DNA of 64,000 nucleotides, from positions 1-64,000 of the forward strand of contig CALXRU010000002.1 in NCBI GenBank assembly GCA_944390935.1, in the 5' to 3' direction. Below the pieces are notes generated by a model that was not told where the DNA came from, made no database searches, and worked only from the letters and a program-made list of their open reading frames with translations. The translations under genes and the position numbers were made by a program. The DNA is from Acidaminococcaceae bacterium. Lineage in GTDB: Bacteria > Bacillota > Negativicutes > Acidaminococcales > Acidaminococcaceae. Positions 8,587 through 16,675 of this stretch are shown one piece after another (positions within the stretch are counted from its first letter, which is position 1; every line of letters begins with the position of its first letter).

Positions 8587-10228
8587 AGAAAAATTACAGC
8601 AGGGTTTGGCAGAATACGACGCGAAGGTTGCCAAGGCAACAGCGAAATTTCCGGAGCGCAAGGAGTTTGCGGCGCAGCGTTTATATACGCCGCTGGATGT
8701 AGAAGGCTTTGACTACGGCGAAAAGCTCGGCTTCCCGGGTCAGTATCCGTTTACGCGCGGCGTGCAGCCGACAATGTACCGCGGACGCCTGTGGACGATG
8801 CGCGCTTATGCCGGTTTCGCCACGGCGGAAGAAACCAACGCCCGCTATAAATATCTGCTGGAAGCAGGGCAGACCGGTCTTTCCGTCGCTATGGACCTGC
8901 CGACGCAGATTGGCCTTGACAGTGACCACGAATTAAGCCACGGCGAAGTTGGCAAGGTTGGCGTTGCTATCGACTCGCTGGCAGATATGGAAGCGCTGTT
9001 TGACGGTATCCCGCTGGATAAGGTCAGCACCTCCATGACTATTAACGGACCGGCGGCGGTGCTTCTGGCTATGTACGTTGCCGTTGCTGAAAAGCAGGGC
9101 GTTGCGCCGGAAGCCTTGAAAGGCACAATCCAGAACGACATTTTAAAAGAATATATCGCGCGCGGCACATATATTTTCCCGCCGCGCCCGTCCATGCGCT
9201 TAATTACCGATACTTTTGAATACTGCTCAAAAAACATCCCCAAATGGAACACCATCAGCGTGGGCGCGTACCATATCCGCGAAGCAGGCGCTTCCGAAGT
9301 GCAGGAAATTGCCTTTGCCTTTGCCAATGCCATGGCGTATATCGACGCTGCAATTAAAGCAGGTCAGAAGGTTGACGACTTTGCCCCAGGCATCAGCTGG
9401 ATTTTTACGGCGGGGCTTGATTTCTTTAGCGAAGTTGCCAAGTTCCGTGCGGCACGCCGCCTGTGGGCGCGCATTATGAAAGAACGCTACGGCGCGACCG
9501 TGCCCAAAGCGCAGATGCTGCGTGTGCATGTGCATACGGCAGGCAGCGTTTTAACCGCACAGCAGCCTCTTAACAACGTGGTGCGCATTACCTGGCAGGC
9601 TATGAGCGCAGTTCTGGGCGGTATTCAGTCCATGGCGTGCTGCGCTTACGATGAAGCCATTGCCCTGCCTACGGAAGAAAGCGCAACGCTGGCTCTGCGT
9701 ACGCAGCAGCTGTTGGCGTATGAAAGCGGCGTAACCGATACCATCGACCCGTTGGCAGGTTCTTATTACATCGAAAGCCTGACCGACAAAATTGAACAGG
9801 AGGCTTATGAATATATTGCCAAAATCGATAAAATGGGCGGCGCCGTTGCGGCAATCGAACAGGGCTACATGCAGCAGGAAATGGCGGCGCACGCTTACGA
9901 ATACCAGCACGATGTAGAGCTTGGCAAACGCACCGTTATCGGCGTCAACAAATTTGCCGATAACAAAAAAATGGCGGAGCAGGATGTGCTGACTGCCGAT
10001 TTAAGCGTGGGCGAGCGCCAGGTGGCACGCCTGAACAAGATGAAAGCAGGGCGCGACAACGCCGCCGTTCAGACATCGCTTGCCAAACTGCGCGAAGCAG
10101 CTAAAGGTACGGAAAACTTGATGCCGTACCTCATCGACGCTGTTAAAACCTACGCAACGCTCGGTGAAATCTGCGGCGTACTGCGCGAAGAATTTGGTGA
10201 ATACAAACAAAGCGGCAGCATGTTTTAA
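8579..10228 (+). CDS. Methylmalonyl-CoA mutase family large (catalytic) subunit, atypical
   Basis: A 549-residue TIM-barrel subunit of the adenosylcobalamin-dependent acyl-CoA mutases; the C-terminal B12-binding domain is absent, so it needs a separate small subunit. The family is unmistakable ([11 protein letters not shown], '[11 protein letters not shown]', '[12 protein letters not shown]'). However, positions normally constant differ: the Arg of the 'APRLSFF' motif is Gly271, the Gln of 'RFHTQTAG' is His319, and the 'HTN' of 'QSLHTNSLDE' is Ala353-Cys354-Cys355. These positions contact the CoA ester or lie near the corrin in Propionibacterium methylmalonyl-CoA mutase (from memory: Arg283, Gln330, 364-366). 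A substrate other than methylmalonyl-CoA is likely. ATG at 8579 has AAGGAGG. No epimerase, decarboxylase, small subunit or MeaB-type G protein is nearby. Confidence 0.85.
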   Translation: MDKEKLQQGLAEYDAKVAKATAKFPERKEFAAQRLYTPLDVEGFDYGEKLGFPGQYPFTRGVQPTMYRGRLWTMRAYAGFATAEETNARYKYLLEAGQTGLSVAMDLPTQIGLDSDHELSHGEVGKVGVAIDSLADMEALFDGIPLDKVSTSMTINGPAAVLLAMYVAVAEKQGVAPEALKGTIQNDILKEYIARGTYIFPPRPSMRLITDTFEYCSKNIPKWNTISVGAYHIREAGASEVQEIAFAFANAMAYIDAAIKAGQKVDDFAPGISWIFTAGLDFFSEVAKFRAARRLWARIMKERYGATVPKAQMLRVHVHTAGSVLTAQQPLNNVVRITWQAMSAVLGGIQSMACCAYDEAIALPTEESATLALRTQQLLAYESGVTDTIDPLAGSYYIESLTDKIEQEAYEYIAKIDKMGGAVAAIEQGYMQQEMAAHAYEYQHDVELGKRTVIGVNKFADNKKMAEQDVLTADLSVGERQVARLNKMKAGRDNAAVQTSLAKLREAAKGTENLMPYLIDAVKTYATLGEICGVLREEFGEYKQSGSMF

Positions 10229-10252
10229 TGATAGAAAGCAGGTGAACAGCTT

Positions 10253-11617
10253 ATGAACGAAACTGCTCAACTGGCAAAATTTACTGCGGAAATGACTTAT
10301 AATAAGCTGCCCGCGCAGGCGGTGGCAGTTGCCAAACAGTGCATTCTGGACTGGCTCGGCGTTGCCATCCGCGGCGCGCACGAAGAACCGGCAAAAATTT
10401 TACGCAGCGTGGCGCTGAAAATGTGCGGCACGGGTGACGCAACCGTGTTTGACGGCGGCGGCAGGCGCATCGACGCTTACAATGCGGCCATGGTTAACGG
10501 CGCGGCGTCGCACACACTTGATTTTGACGATTTGCACAACGCTTCCATTATCCACCTGGCAACGGTAGTTGTACCGGCGGCAATGTCCGTGGCGGAAGCG
10601 GAACATAAAAGCGGTAAGGCTTTGCTGGCAGCGGTGTGCGCCGGTTACGAAGCAGGCGCGCGTGCGGGCGAAGCGATTATACCGGAATCCTACTTTTACT
10701 GGCATACCACCGGCACGGCAGGCATTTTTGGCAGTGCGGCGGCAGCGGCGTCCCTGCTGGGGCTGACGGCGGAACAGACCAACATGTGCCTTGGCAGCGC
10801 CGGTACGCAGGCCGCCGGTCTGTGGGAATTTTTAAAAGAAGGCGCGATGAGCAAAGCCCTGCATTCCGCCAAAGCGGCAAGTGCAGGCGTATTTTCGGCG
10901 TACCTTGCGCAAAACGGCTTTACGGCGGCAAGCGCGATTTTGGAAGGCGAAAAAGGTTTTTGCCCTGCGCTGTCGGAAGCGCCGCGGCTGGAAAAAATTA
11001 CCGAAAACCTTACTTATGCTGATTTAAAAATTCAGCACAACTCTTTTAAGCCATATGCCTGCTGCAAGCACGCCCACGCCGCAATTTACGGCGCGCAGGT
11101 TTTGCGCGGCAAGCACGGCATAATGCCGGATATTATTGAGAGTGTGGAACTTAAAGTCAACAATATTACAGATTTTCTCATCAACAACCCTGCGCCGCAG
11201 AATGTGTACGGCTGCAAATTCAGCATACAGTATTGCGTGGCGGCGGCGCTGCTGTACGGGCGCGTCGGCATTGATGAGTTCAGCGCACAGGTACGCGAAA
11301 GCGAAGCAATGCAGCAGTTGATGGCAAAAATTACCGTTACTAAAGATGCGGAGCAGGAAACCATCAATAAGGCCGCGCCCGATAAGCTGGCGTCCAGAAT
11401 TATTATTACCTTAAAAGATGGTACCCAGCACGCTATGCAGGTTGATTACCCAAAAGGCGACCCCGATAACCCGATGAGCTGGGAAGAAAGCGCGGAAAAA
11501 TTTATGACGCTTGCCGAAGCAATTTGCGGCAGGCAAAAAGCGGAAGCGTTATGCGCTCTGGTTAAAAATCTGGACGAAGCGGACGACGTAGCGGTAGAAA
11601 TTAAGAAAATTTTTTAA
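10253..11617 (+). CDS. MmgE/PrpD family protein
   Basis: A 454-residue protein of the family that includes 2-methylcitrate dehydratase, cis-aconitate decarboxylase and iminodisuccinate epimerase. Landmarks are the N-terminal helical domain with ILDWLGVAIRG and 'VNGAASHTLDFDD' (the His-Thr-Leu-Asp-Phe-Asp-Asp active-site loop), 'HTTGTAGIFGSAAAAA' and 'FKPYACCKHAHAAI'. It starts 24 bases after the mutase and ends before a terminator, so it is the last gene of the cluster. The substrate is unassigned; no methylcitrate synthase or lyase is present, which argues against a classic 2-methylcitrate cycle here. Confidence 0.85.
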   Translation: MNETAQLAKFTAEMTYNKLPAQAVAVAKQCILDWLGVAIRGAHEEPAKILRSVALKMCGTGDATVFDGGGRRIDAYNAAMVNGAASHTLDFDDLHNASIIHLATVVVPAAMSVAEAEHKSGKALLAAVCAGYEAGARAGEAIIPESYFYWHTTGTAGIFGSAAAAASLLGLTAEQTNMCLGSAGTQAAGLWEFLKEGAMSKALHSAKAASAGVFSAYLAQNGFTAASAILEGEKGFCPALSEAPRLEKITENLTYADLKIQHNSFKPYACCKHAHAAIYGAQVLRGKHGIMPDIIESVELKVNNITDFLINNPAPQNVYGCKFSIQYCVAAALLYGRVGIDEFSAQVRESEAMQQLMAKITVTKDAEQETINKAAPDKLASRIIITLKDGTQHAMQVDYPKGDPDNPMSWEESAEKFMTLAEAICGRQKAEALCALVKNLDEADDVAVEIKKIF

Positions 11618-11628
11618 TTGATTAAACA

Positions 11629-11672
11629 AAAATAACAGCTTGCTGTAAAAATACGGCAGGCTGTTATTTTCA
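11629..11672 (+). terminator. Intrinsic terminator after the MmgE/PrpD gene
   Basis: AAAATAACAGC (11629-11639) pairs with GCTGTTATTTT (11660-11670), extended inwards by further pairs, with a T-tract at the end. Confidence 0.75.
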
Positions 11673-11780
11673 TTTGTAAAATTTCTATTATATTTAATAT
11701 AATAAATTTTATCTTAAATATTAAAAAAGAGGCAACTTCTATTTAAATTACGTTATTTTGCATAAAATATAAAATTTTTG

Positions 11781-11809
11781 TGGCAAAAATCTCAAAAATC
11801 GTGTATAAT
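11781..11809 (+). promoter_or_regulatory. Promoter of the XRE regulator
   Basis: TATAAT (11804-11809) with a weak -35, TGGCAA (11781-11786), at 17 bp. The leader would be about 90 bases. The surrounding 11673-11907 is AT-rich and otherwise empty. Confidence 0.5.
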
Positions 11810-11907
11810 AATTTAGTAGTTAAAGTAAAATCAATCTTTTAGCGGTTTTACCCGAAAGATAAATGAAGAAGTAATCGCAAATTAAGTCCAAACAAGGGGG
11901 AATTCTT

Positions 11908-12234
11908 ATGTCTGTACAGCGAGTTATAGACAACAAAAAAATCGGTGCCAACATCAGGTTGGCGCGTGTCAAAAAAATGATGAGCCAATCCGAGCTTGCC
12001 AAGCTTCTGGGCGTAACGCAAACGCACATGAGCAATCTGGAGCGCGGGCGCTGCGGCATTACCGTAACCATGCTTAACCAGCTTACCAATCTTTTTGATG
12101 TGGAAACTGATTCGCTTTTATACGGTACGCCTGCCATCCGCCCCAAGGCGGAAGCAGCAGAGCTTGACGGCGGCATAGAAAATTATACCCTTGGGGACTT
12201 AATTAAAGCGGCAAAACTTTTGAACGGACAGTAA
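11908..12234 (+). CDS. Small XRE-family helix-turn-helix regulator
   Basis: A 108-residue protein with a Cro/CI-type helix-turn-helix in residues 11-66: IGANIRLARVKKMMSQSELA, the recognition helix 'VTQTHMSNLERGR', then 'LNQLTNLFDVETDSLL'. The C-terminal 40 residues are acidic and contain no known ligand domain. A strong AAGGGGG site precedes the ATG. It is monocistronic, with its own promoter and terminator; targets are unknown. Confidence 0.85.
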   Translation: MSVQRVIDNKKIGANIRLARVKKMMSQSELAKLLGVTQTHMSNLERGRCGITVTMLNQLTNLFDVETDSLLYGTPAIRPKAEAAELDGGIENYTLGDLIKAAKLLNGQ

Positions 12235-12239
12235 AAAAT

Positions 12240-12277
12240 ACCGGCACTGCCAAATGCGGCAATGCCGGTTCTTTTTA
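12240..12277. terminator. Bidirectional terminator
   Basis: An ACCGGCA... stem (12240-12251 with about 12256-12269, one mismatch) flanked by A- and T-tracts lies between the convergent XRE gene and the small membrane protein gene. Confidence 0.75.
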
Positions 12278-12499
12278 TTTGTTTTTGGGGTTTAAAAACT
12301 TGTTCCAGCTGTAGCCGAACACCGCACCGGCAATAACCGCCGTGCCCCACGCCAGCCTGATGGCATAAGCTTCAAGCCCGAACATCCCTAAAAGGGTGTA
12401 GCACAAAAGCCCCACTACCAGCATCACAATGGGCAGGGTAATTAAAAACATTGTTCCGGAAAAGCCGCTTGTCATGCGCTTTAAAAAATCTTCAAACAT
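12275..12499 (-). CDS. Small membrane protein, unknown function
   Basis: A 74-residue protein with two predicted membrane helices (about residues 15-40 and 45-65; the first is FLITLPIVMLVVGLLCYTLL) and short charged ends. A GGTGGGAG site stands a few bases before the ATG. It is transcribed alone and divergently from the HAD phosphatase gene. I do not recognise a family. Confidence 0.65.
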   Translation of the reverse strand: MFEDFLKRMTSGFSGTMFLITLPIVMLVVGLLCYTLLGMFGLEAYAIRLAWGTAVIAGAVFGYSWNKFLNPKNK

Positions 12500-12620
12500 A
12501 ATTCTCCCACCTGAAAATATTGCTGATACTATTATACTTTAGCGGCGCGCAAAAGCAAAGCTTTTTGTGGCGGCGGTGTGATATAATAAAATTATATTTA
12601 TATAAGGAAGGTGCAATACC

Positions 12621-13436
12621 ATGCAGATAAAACTCATCGCCAGCGATATGGACGATACGCTTTTAAATAATAACCGCCAGATTTCCTCGCGCAACGAGGC
12701 CGCCATCAAAAAAGCCATTGAGGCAGGCATTGTTTTCACGCTCGCTTCCGGACGCATGTACTGCTCCATGCAGCCTTACGCGCAAAAGCTGGGGCTTGAT
12801 GTGCCGCTGGTATCCTACAACGGTGCGCTGGTAAAAGGCGCGCTCAGCGGCAAGGTTTACGTTAACCATCCGCTGAAGCTGGAAACGGCGCTGGCGCTTT
12901 TGGACTACGTTAAACAGCAGGGGCATTACGTGCAGGTTTACATGGGTGATAAACTTTATGTTAAGGAAGAAAATGAATATTCGCGCCGCTATGCGGAAAT
13001 TTCCGGCATTCAGCCGGTTGCGCTGGGCGAAGATATTTACCATATTACCGAAGCGCCCAACAAACTGCTTTTGATGACGACCAGCGACAAATTTGAAGCG
13101 ACATGGCAGGACGTTGCCGAAAAATTTAAAGGTAAGGTAGACGTAACCAGCTCCAAAGATAACTACCTGGAACTGATGGAACCGGGCGTAAACAAATGGC
13201 AGGCAGTTAAACAGCTGGCTGAAAGCTTCGGCATCCAGCCGGAAGAAATTATGTGCATCGGCGACAGCAACAACGATTTAAGCATGATTAAAAATGCCGG
13301 CCTTGGCGTGGCAGTCGCCAACGCCAAACCGCAGGTGCAGCGCGAGGCTAAAATGATAACCGCCAGCAACGACAACGACGGTGTCGGCCTTGCGATTGAG
13401 AACATATTGACTGCACAGGTGCAGGTGCCGGAGTGA
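12621..13436 (+). CDS. Cof-type HAD-IIB family hydrolase
   Basis: A 271-residue haloacid dehalogenase-like phosphatase with a Cof-type cap. The nucleophile motif 'ASDMDDTLL' (Asp9 with Asp11) opens the protein; motif II Ser is in TLASGRMYCS, the Lys of motif III lies near 'VNKWQAV', and motif IV is 'MCIGDSNNDLSM'. These enzymes dephosphorylate sugar phosphates, FMN, PLP precursors and similar metabolites; the substrate here is unknown. An AAGGAAGG site precedes the ATG. Confidence 0.85.
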   Translation: MQIKLIASDMDDTLLNNNRQISSRNEAAIKKAIEAGIVFTLASGRMYCSMQPYAQKLGLDVPLVSYNGALVKGALSGKVYVNHPLKLETALALLDYVKQQGHYVQVYMGDKLYVKEENEYSRRYAEISGIQPVALGEDIYHITEAPNKLLLMTTSDKFEATWQDVAEKFKGKVDVTSSKDNYLELMEPGVNKWQAVKQLAESFGIQPEEIMCIGDSNNDLSMIKNAGLGVAVANAKPQVQREAKMITASNDNDGVGLAIENILTAQVQVPE

Positions 13437-13486
13437 GAGATAAAATAGTAAATTTGAAAATTTTGTAAAAATTTAACATTTGCGGC

Positions 13487-13515
13487 TTGAATTTTCAGAA
13501 AATATGGAGTAAAAT
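13487..13515 (+). promoter_or_regulatory. Promoter of the first OmpM porin gene
   Basis: TTGAAT (13487-13492), a 17-bp spacer and TAAAAT (13510-13515). It gives an untranslated leader of about 190 bases. Confidence 0.65.
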
Positions 13516-13576
13516 ATAGGAAAGTTGAGTGAGACTGAGGAGTCACTTGACTATTGTTATTGTTTATAAAGTGCCT

Positions 13577-13711
13577 AAAGGTAAAAAATGTTGAAGTAAT
13601 TGGTTTGTGGAGTAGAGGAAACCAGGAGACTCGCACGAAGCTGCTGACGAAAAGACAGGATTTATCCGCAGGCGTTTTATAAAAATAAACGTTCCTGAGG
13701 AGGAATACATT
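13577..13711 (+). ncRNA. Conserved 5' leader RNA of OmpM gene 1 (copy A)
   Basis: This 135-base stretch is almost the same as 15160-15293 upstream of the second porin gene, although the DNA further upstream is unrelated. It includes GGAAACCAGGAGACTCGCAC and AGGCGTTTTATAAAAATAAA in both copies. Possible pairings are GGTTT...AAACC, GAGT...ACTC and CTG...CAG, and a final hairpin TTCCT-GAGG-AGGAA (13692-13705) that covers the ribosome-binding site. It resembles a structured control element, not a chance repeat. I do not recognise a described family. Confidence 0.6.
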
Positions 13712-14932
13712 ATGAAAAAATCTTTAGTACTTGCAATGGCTATGGCTCTCGGCGTAACTGCTTCCGCTTATGCAGCTAACCCGTTCAGCGACGTACCGGC
13801 CGGCCACTGGGCTTATGACGCAGTTAACAAACTGGCTGCAGAAGGCGTTGTAACCGGTTATCCTGACGGCACCTTTGGTGGCGACAAACTGATGACCCGT
13901 TATGAAATGGCACAGATCGTAGCAAAAGCTATGGCAAACGGCGCAAACGTAGACAAACTGGCTGCTGAATTCGCAGACGAACTGGACAGCCTTGGTGTTC
14001 GCGTTGCTAACCTTGAGAAAAAAGCTGACAACGTAAAAATCACCGGTCAGATCCGTGCTTCCTATCGTGATGTTGATGGCGATGCTAAATCCCATGAAGG
14101 CCGTCTGCGTACCCGTTTGTTTGTAAACGGTGCTATTAACGAAGACTGGACTTATACCGGCCGTTTTGAAAACAGCCAGTATTATGATGGCGATGGCACT
14201 GATGGCAAAAAAGGTGAAGCTGGTGACGACGAAGTAAAACTGAACTGGGCATATGTAACCGGTAAAGTTGGCGGCGTTGCTGTAACCGCTGGCCGTCAGG
14301 ACTTCAAACTCCATACCGGTAACGTAGTAGATGCTACTTTTGATGGTGTTTCTGCAGCTTATGGCAAAGATGTAAAACTGACCGGCTATGTAGCAAAAGC
14401 AGCAGATACTGGCAAATGGGATAATGATGACAAGTTAGAAGAAGGCGACCGTATGTATGCTGTTGACCTGAGCGCTAAACTTGGCGTAGTTGATTCTTAT
14501 GTAACCTACTACAAAGCTGATACTTTGAACGATAACGAAATTTGGAACGTAGGTGTAGCTGTACCTGTAGTTAAAGATTTGACTTTGAAAGCTGAATATA
14601 TGCATGGTGATGCAGATGCTACTGATGGCGATAACAATGGTTGGGTAGCAGGCTTGGCATACAAAGGCGCTAAAGCTTCTAAAGTTGGTAGCTGGGGCAT
14701 CTATGCTAATTACTATGATCAGCCGGAAGCAACCTATCTTGAACAGACCATGGACGGTTATACTCCGTTGAGCTTTAATGGTACTGACGGTTTTGAAGGT
14801 TATGAAGTAGGCGCTAACGTAACTTTGGCTAAAAACATTGTTGCAGCAGTTAAATACTATGACCTCGAAGGTCGTGAAGGCGCTGACTACGACGAAGAAA
14901 CCCTGTGGTCCGAAGTTGTATTCACTTTCTAA
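13712..14932 (+). CDS. ompM: OmpM-type SLH-domain porin (copy 1)
   Basis: A 406-residue outer-membrane protein. A signal peptide of about 21 residues (cut after 'ASAYA') is followed by one S-layer homology domain (residues 22-80, 'FSDVPAGHWAYDAVNKLA' and 'GYPDGTFGG'), a coiled coil (about 84-108, 'LDSLGVRVANLEKK') and a beta-barrel to the C-terminal Phe ('WSEVVFTF'), the signal for outer-membrane insertion. In Negativicutes the SLH domain binds polyamine-modified peptidoglycan and tethers the outer membrane to the wall while the barrel acts as a pore. The first 115 or so residues match copy 2 almost exactly; the barrels differ. Strong GAGGAGG site. Confidence 0.92.
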   Translation: MKKSLVLAMAMALGVTASAYAANPFSDVPAGHWAYDAVNKLAAEGVVTGYPDGTFGGDKLMTRYEMAQIVAKAMANGANVDKLAAEFADELDSLGVRVANLEKKADNVKITGQIRASYRDVDGDAKSHEGRLRTRLFVNGAINEDWTYTGRFENSQYYDGDGTDGKKGEAGDDEVKLNWAYVTGKVGGVAVTAGRQDFKLHTGNVVDATFDGVSAAYGKDVKLTGYVAKAADTGKWDNDDKLEEGDRMYAVDLSAKLGVVDSYVTYYKADTLNDNEIWNVGVAVPVVKDLTLKAEYMHGDADATDGDNNGWVAGLAYKGAKASKVGSWGIYANYYDQPEATYLEQTMDGYTPLSFNGTDGFEGYEVGANVTLAKNIVAAVKYYDLEGREGADYDEETLWSEVVFTF

Positions 14933-14967
14933 TCTTAGCCTTACAACAGCTTAATATTAGAATAACT

Positions 14968-14998
14968 AAAGCGGATGGCTTTATGCCATCCGCTTTTT
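14968..14998 (+). terminator. Terminator of OmpM copy 1
   Basis: AAAGCGGATGGC (14968-14979), loop TTTAT, GCCATCCGCTTT (14985-14996), then T's. The 35 bases before it are the same as those before the terminator of copy 2. Confidence 0.9.
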
Positions 14999-15159
14999 GT
15001 ATCTCTTATTAACAATTACTGTGTAACTATTTTAACACTTCAAGTAAACTCCAAATCTTTTCAAAAATTATTATTATAAAAACTTGTCAAAAATGTGAAC
15101 ATAGTGTATAATGCAACATAAATCATATACAAATTTTTACACAAGTTTATAATACGCTG
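14999..15159. other. Spacer between the two porin transcription units
   Basis: About 160 AT-rich bases with no gene, holding the promoter of the second porin gene at 15084-15112. It shows no similarity to the DNA upstream of the first copy beyond promoter elements. Confidence 0.6.
15084..15112 (+). promoter_or_regulatory. Promoter of the second OmpM porin gene
   Basis: TTGTCA (15084-15089), a 17-bp spacer and TATAAT (15107-15112), stronger on paper than the promoter of copy 1. Leader of about 175 bases. Confidence 0.75.
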
Positions 15160-15293
15160 AAAGGTAAAAAATGTTGAAGTAGTTGGTTGGTAGAGTAGAG
15201 GAAACCAGGAGACTCGCACGAAGTGGCTGATGAAAAGACAGGCTTTATCCGCAGGCGTTTTATAAAAATAAAATTCCTGAGGAGGAATACGTT
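15160..15293 (+). ncRNA. Conserved 5' leader RNA of OmpM gene 2 (copy B)
   Basis: The 134-base counterpart of the leader at 13577-13711, differing at roughly a dozen positions. The hairpin over the ribosome-binding site is kept (TTCCT 15274-15278 with AGGAA 15283-15287), and the extra outer pair is A-T here and G-T in copy A. The strong match in non-coding DNA next to divergent DNA indicates selection or recent gene conversion. Confidence 0.6.
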
Positions 15294-16544
15294 ATGAAAA
15301 AATCTTTAGTACTTGCAATGGCTATGGCTTTGGGCGTAACTGCTTCTGCTTATGCAGCTAACCCGTTCAGCGACGTACCGGCTGGCCACTGGGCTTATGA
15401 TGCAGTTAACAAACTGGCTGCAGAAGGCATCGTAAACGGTTATCCTGACGGCACCTATGGTGGCGACAAACTGATGACCCGTTATGAAATGGCACAGATC
15501 GTAGCAAAAGCTATGGCAAATGGCGCAAACGTAGACAAACTGGCTGCTGAATTCGCAGACGAACTGGACAGCCTTGGCGTTCGCGTAGCTAACCTTGAGA
15601 AAAAAGCTGACAACGTAAAAATCACCGGTCAGATCCGTGCTTCCTATCGTGACGCTGATGATAAAGGTCATCAGGGCCGTCTGCGTACCCGTTTGTTCGT
15701 AAACGGTGCAATCAATGAAGACTGGGCTTATACCGGACGTTTTGAAAACAATCAGTATTATGATGGTGCAGATACTGATGCGGGTTATTCTGATGCAGCT
15801 GGCGATGACGAAGTTAAATTTAACTGGGCTTATGTAACCGGTAAAGTTGGCGGCGTTAAAGTTGAAGCCGGCCGTCAGGACTTTACCAATGCTGACGTAG
15901 TAGATATCACCGGCGACGGCGTTAAACTTGCTTATGGTAGCGATTGGCAGGTAAAAGGCTGGGCATTCAAAGGCACTTCTGACATCAAAGACTACACTGA
16001 AGGCGATGAATCCGGTATGCAATCTGGTGATCGTGTATATGTAGCTGCTGTTGAAGGTGCTTTCGGCGCTCTTGATACCGCTGTTCGTTATTATAAAGCT
16101 GATACTGTAAACGAAAATGAAATCGTAGAAGTTGCTCTTGCAACTGAAGTTGCTGAAGACCTGACTTTGAGAGCTTCCTGGTTCAACGGTACTATTGACA
16201 ATGCTGCTGAAGCAAAAGTAAACAATGATAACGCTGATACCAACGGCTGGTTGGTAGGCCTGTCCTATGGCGGCGCTAAAGCTTCCGAAGTAGGTTCTTG
16301 GGGCGTATATGCTAACTACAGCGACCGTCCGTATGCTACTTACCTGCTGCCGACTAACTTCAGCGGTTATGCAGTAAAACCGGTTGATCTTGTAGCTGGC
16401 GACGGTTATGAAGGCTACGAAGTTGGCGCTAATGTAACTCTTGCTAAAAACATCGTAGCAGGCGTTAAATACTTCGATTATGAAGGCCGTGAAAACAACG
16501 AAGATGCTCAGACCCTGTGGTCCGAAGTTATCTTCACTTTCTAA
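15294..16544 (+). CDS. ompM: OmpM-type SLH-domain porin (copy 2)
   Basis: A 416-residue paralogue of the preceding gene with the same order: signal peptide, SLH domain, coiled coil, beta-barrel, C-terminal 'WSEVIFTF'. Up to about residue 115 only a few residues differ (for example 'GIVNGYPDGTYGG' for 'GVVTGYPDGTFGG'); beyond that the strands remain alignable but loops differ in length and sequence. It should play the same wall-tethering and pore role, with different exposed loops. It has its own promoter and terminator, so the pair can be expressed independently. Confidence 0.92.
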   Translation: MKKSLVLAMAMALGVTASAYAANPFSDVPAGHWAYDAVNKLAAEGIVNGYPDGTYGGDKLMTRYEMAQIVAKAMANGANVDKLAAEFADELDSLGVRVANLEKKADNVKITGQIRASYRDADDKGHQGRLRTRLFVNGAINEDWAYTGRFENNQYYDGADTDAGYSDAAGDDEVKFNWAYVTGKVGGVKVEAGRQDFTNADVVDITGDGVKLAYGSDWQVKGWAFKGTSDIKDYTEGDESGMQSGDRVYVAAVEGAFGALDTAVRYYKADTVNENEIVEVALATEVAEDLTLRASWFNGTIDNAAEAKVNNDNADTNGWLVGLSYGGAKASEVGSWGVYANYSDRPYATYLLPTNFSGYAVKPVDLVAGDGYEGYEVGANVTLAKNIVAGVKYFDYEGRENNEDAQTLWSEVIFTF

Positions 16545-16579
16545 TTTTAGCCTTACAACAGCTTAATATTAGAATAACT

Positions 16580-16610
16580 AAAGCCGTTGGCATTTTGCCA
16601 ACGGCTTTTC
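16580..16610 (+). terminator. Terminator of OmpM copy 2
   Basis: AAAGCCGTTGGC (16580-16591) pairs with GCCAACGGCTTT (16597-16608). The stem bases differ from copy 1 on both sides so that pairing is kept. Confidence 0.9.
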
Positions 16611-16675
16611 TGCGTTTTAATACAGGTTTTGCTGTTTTTTGATTATGAAAATTATAAAATTGAATTGTTAAACTA

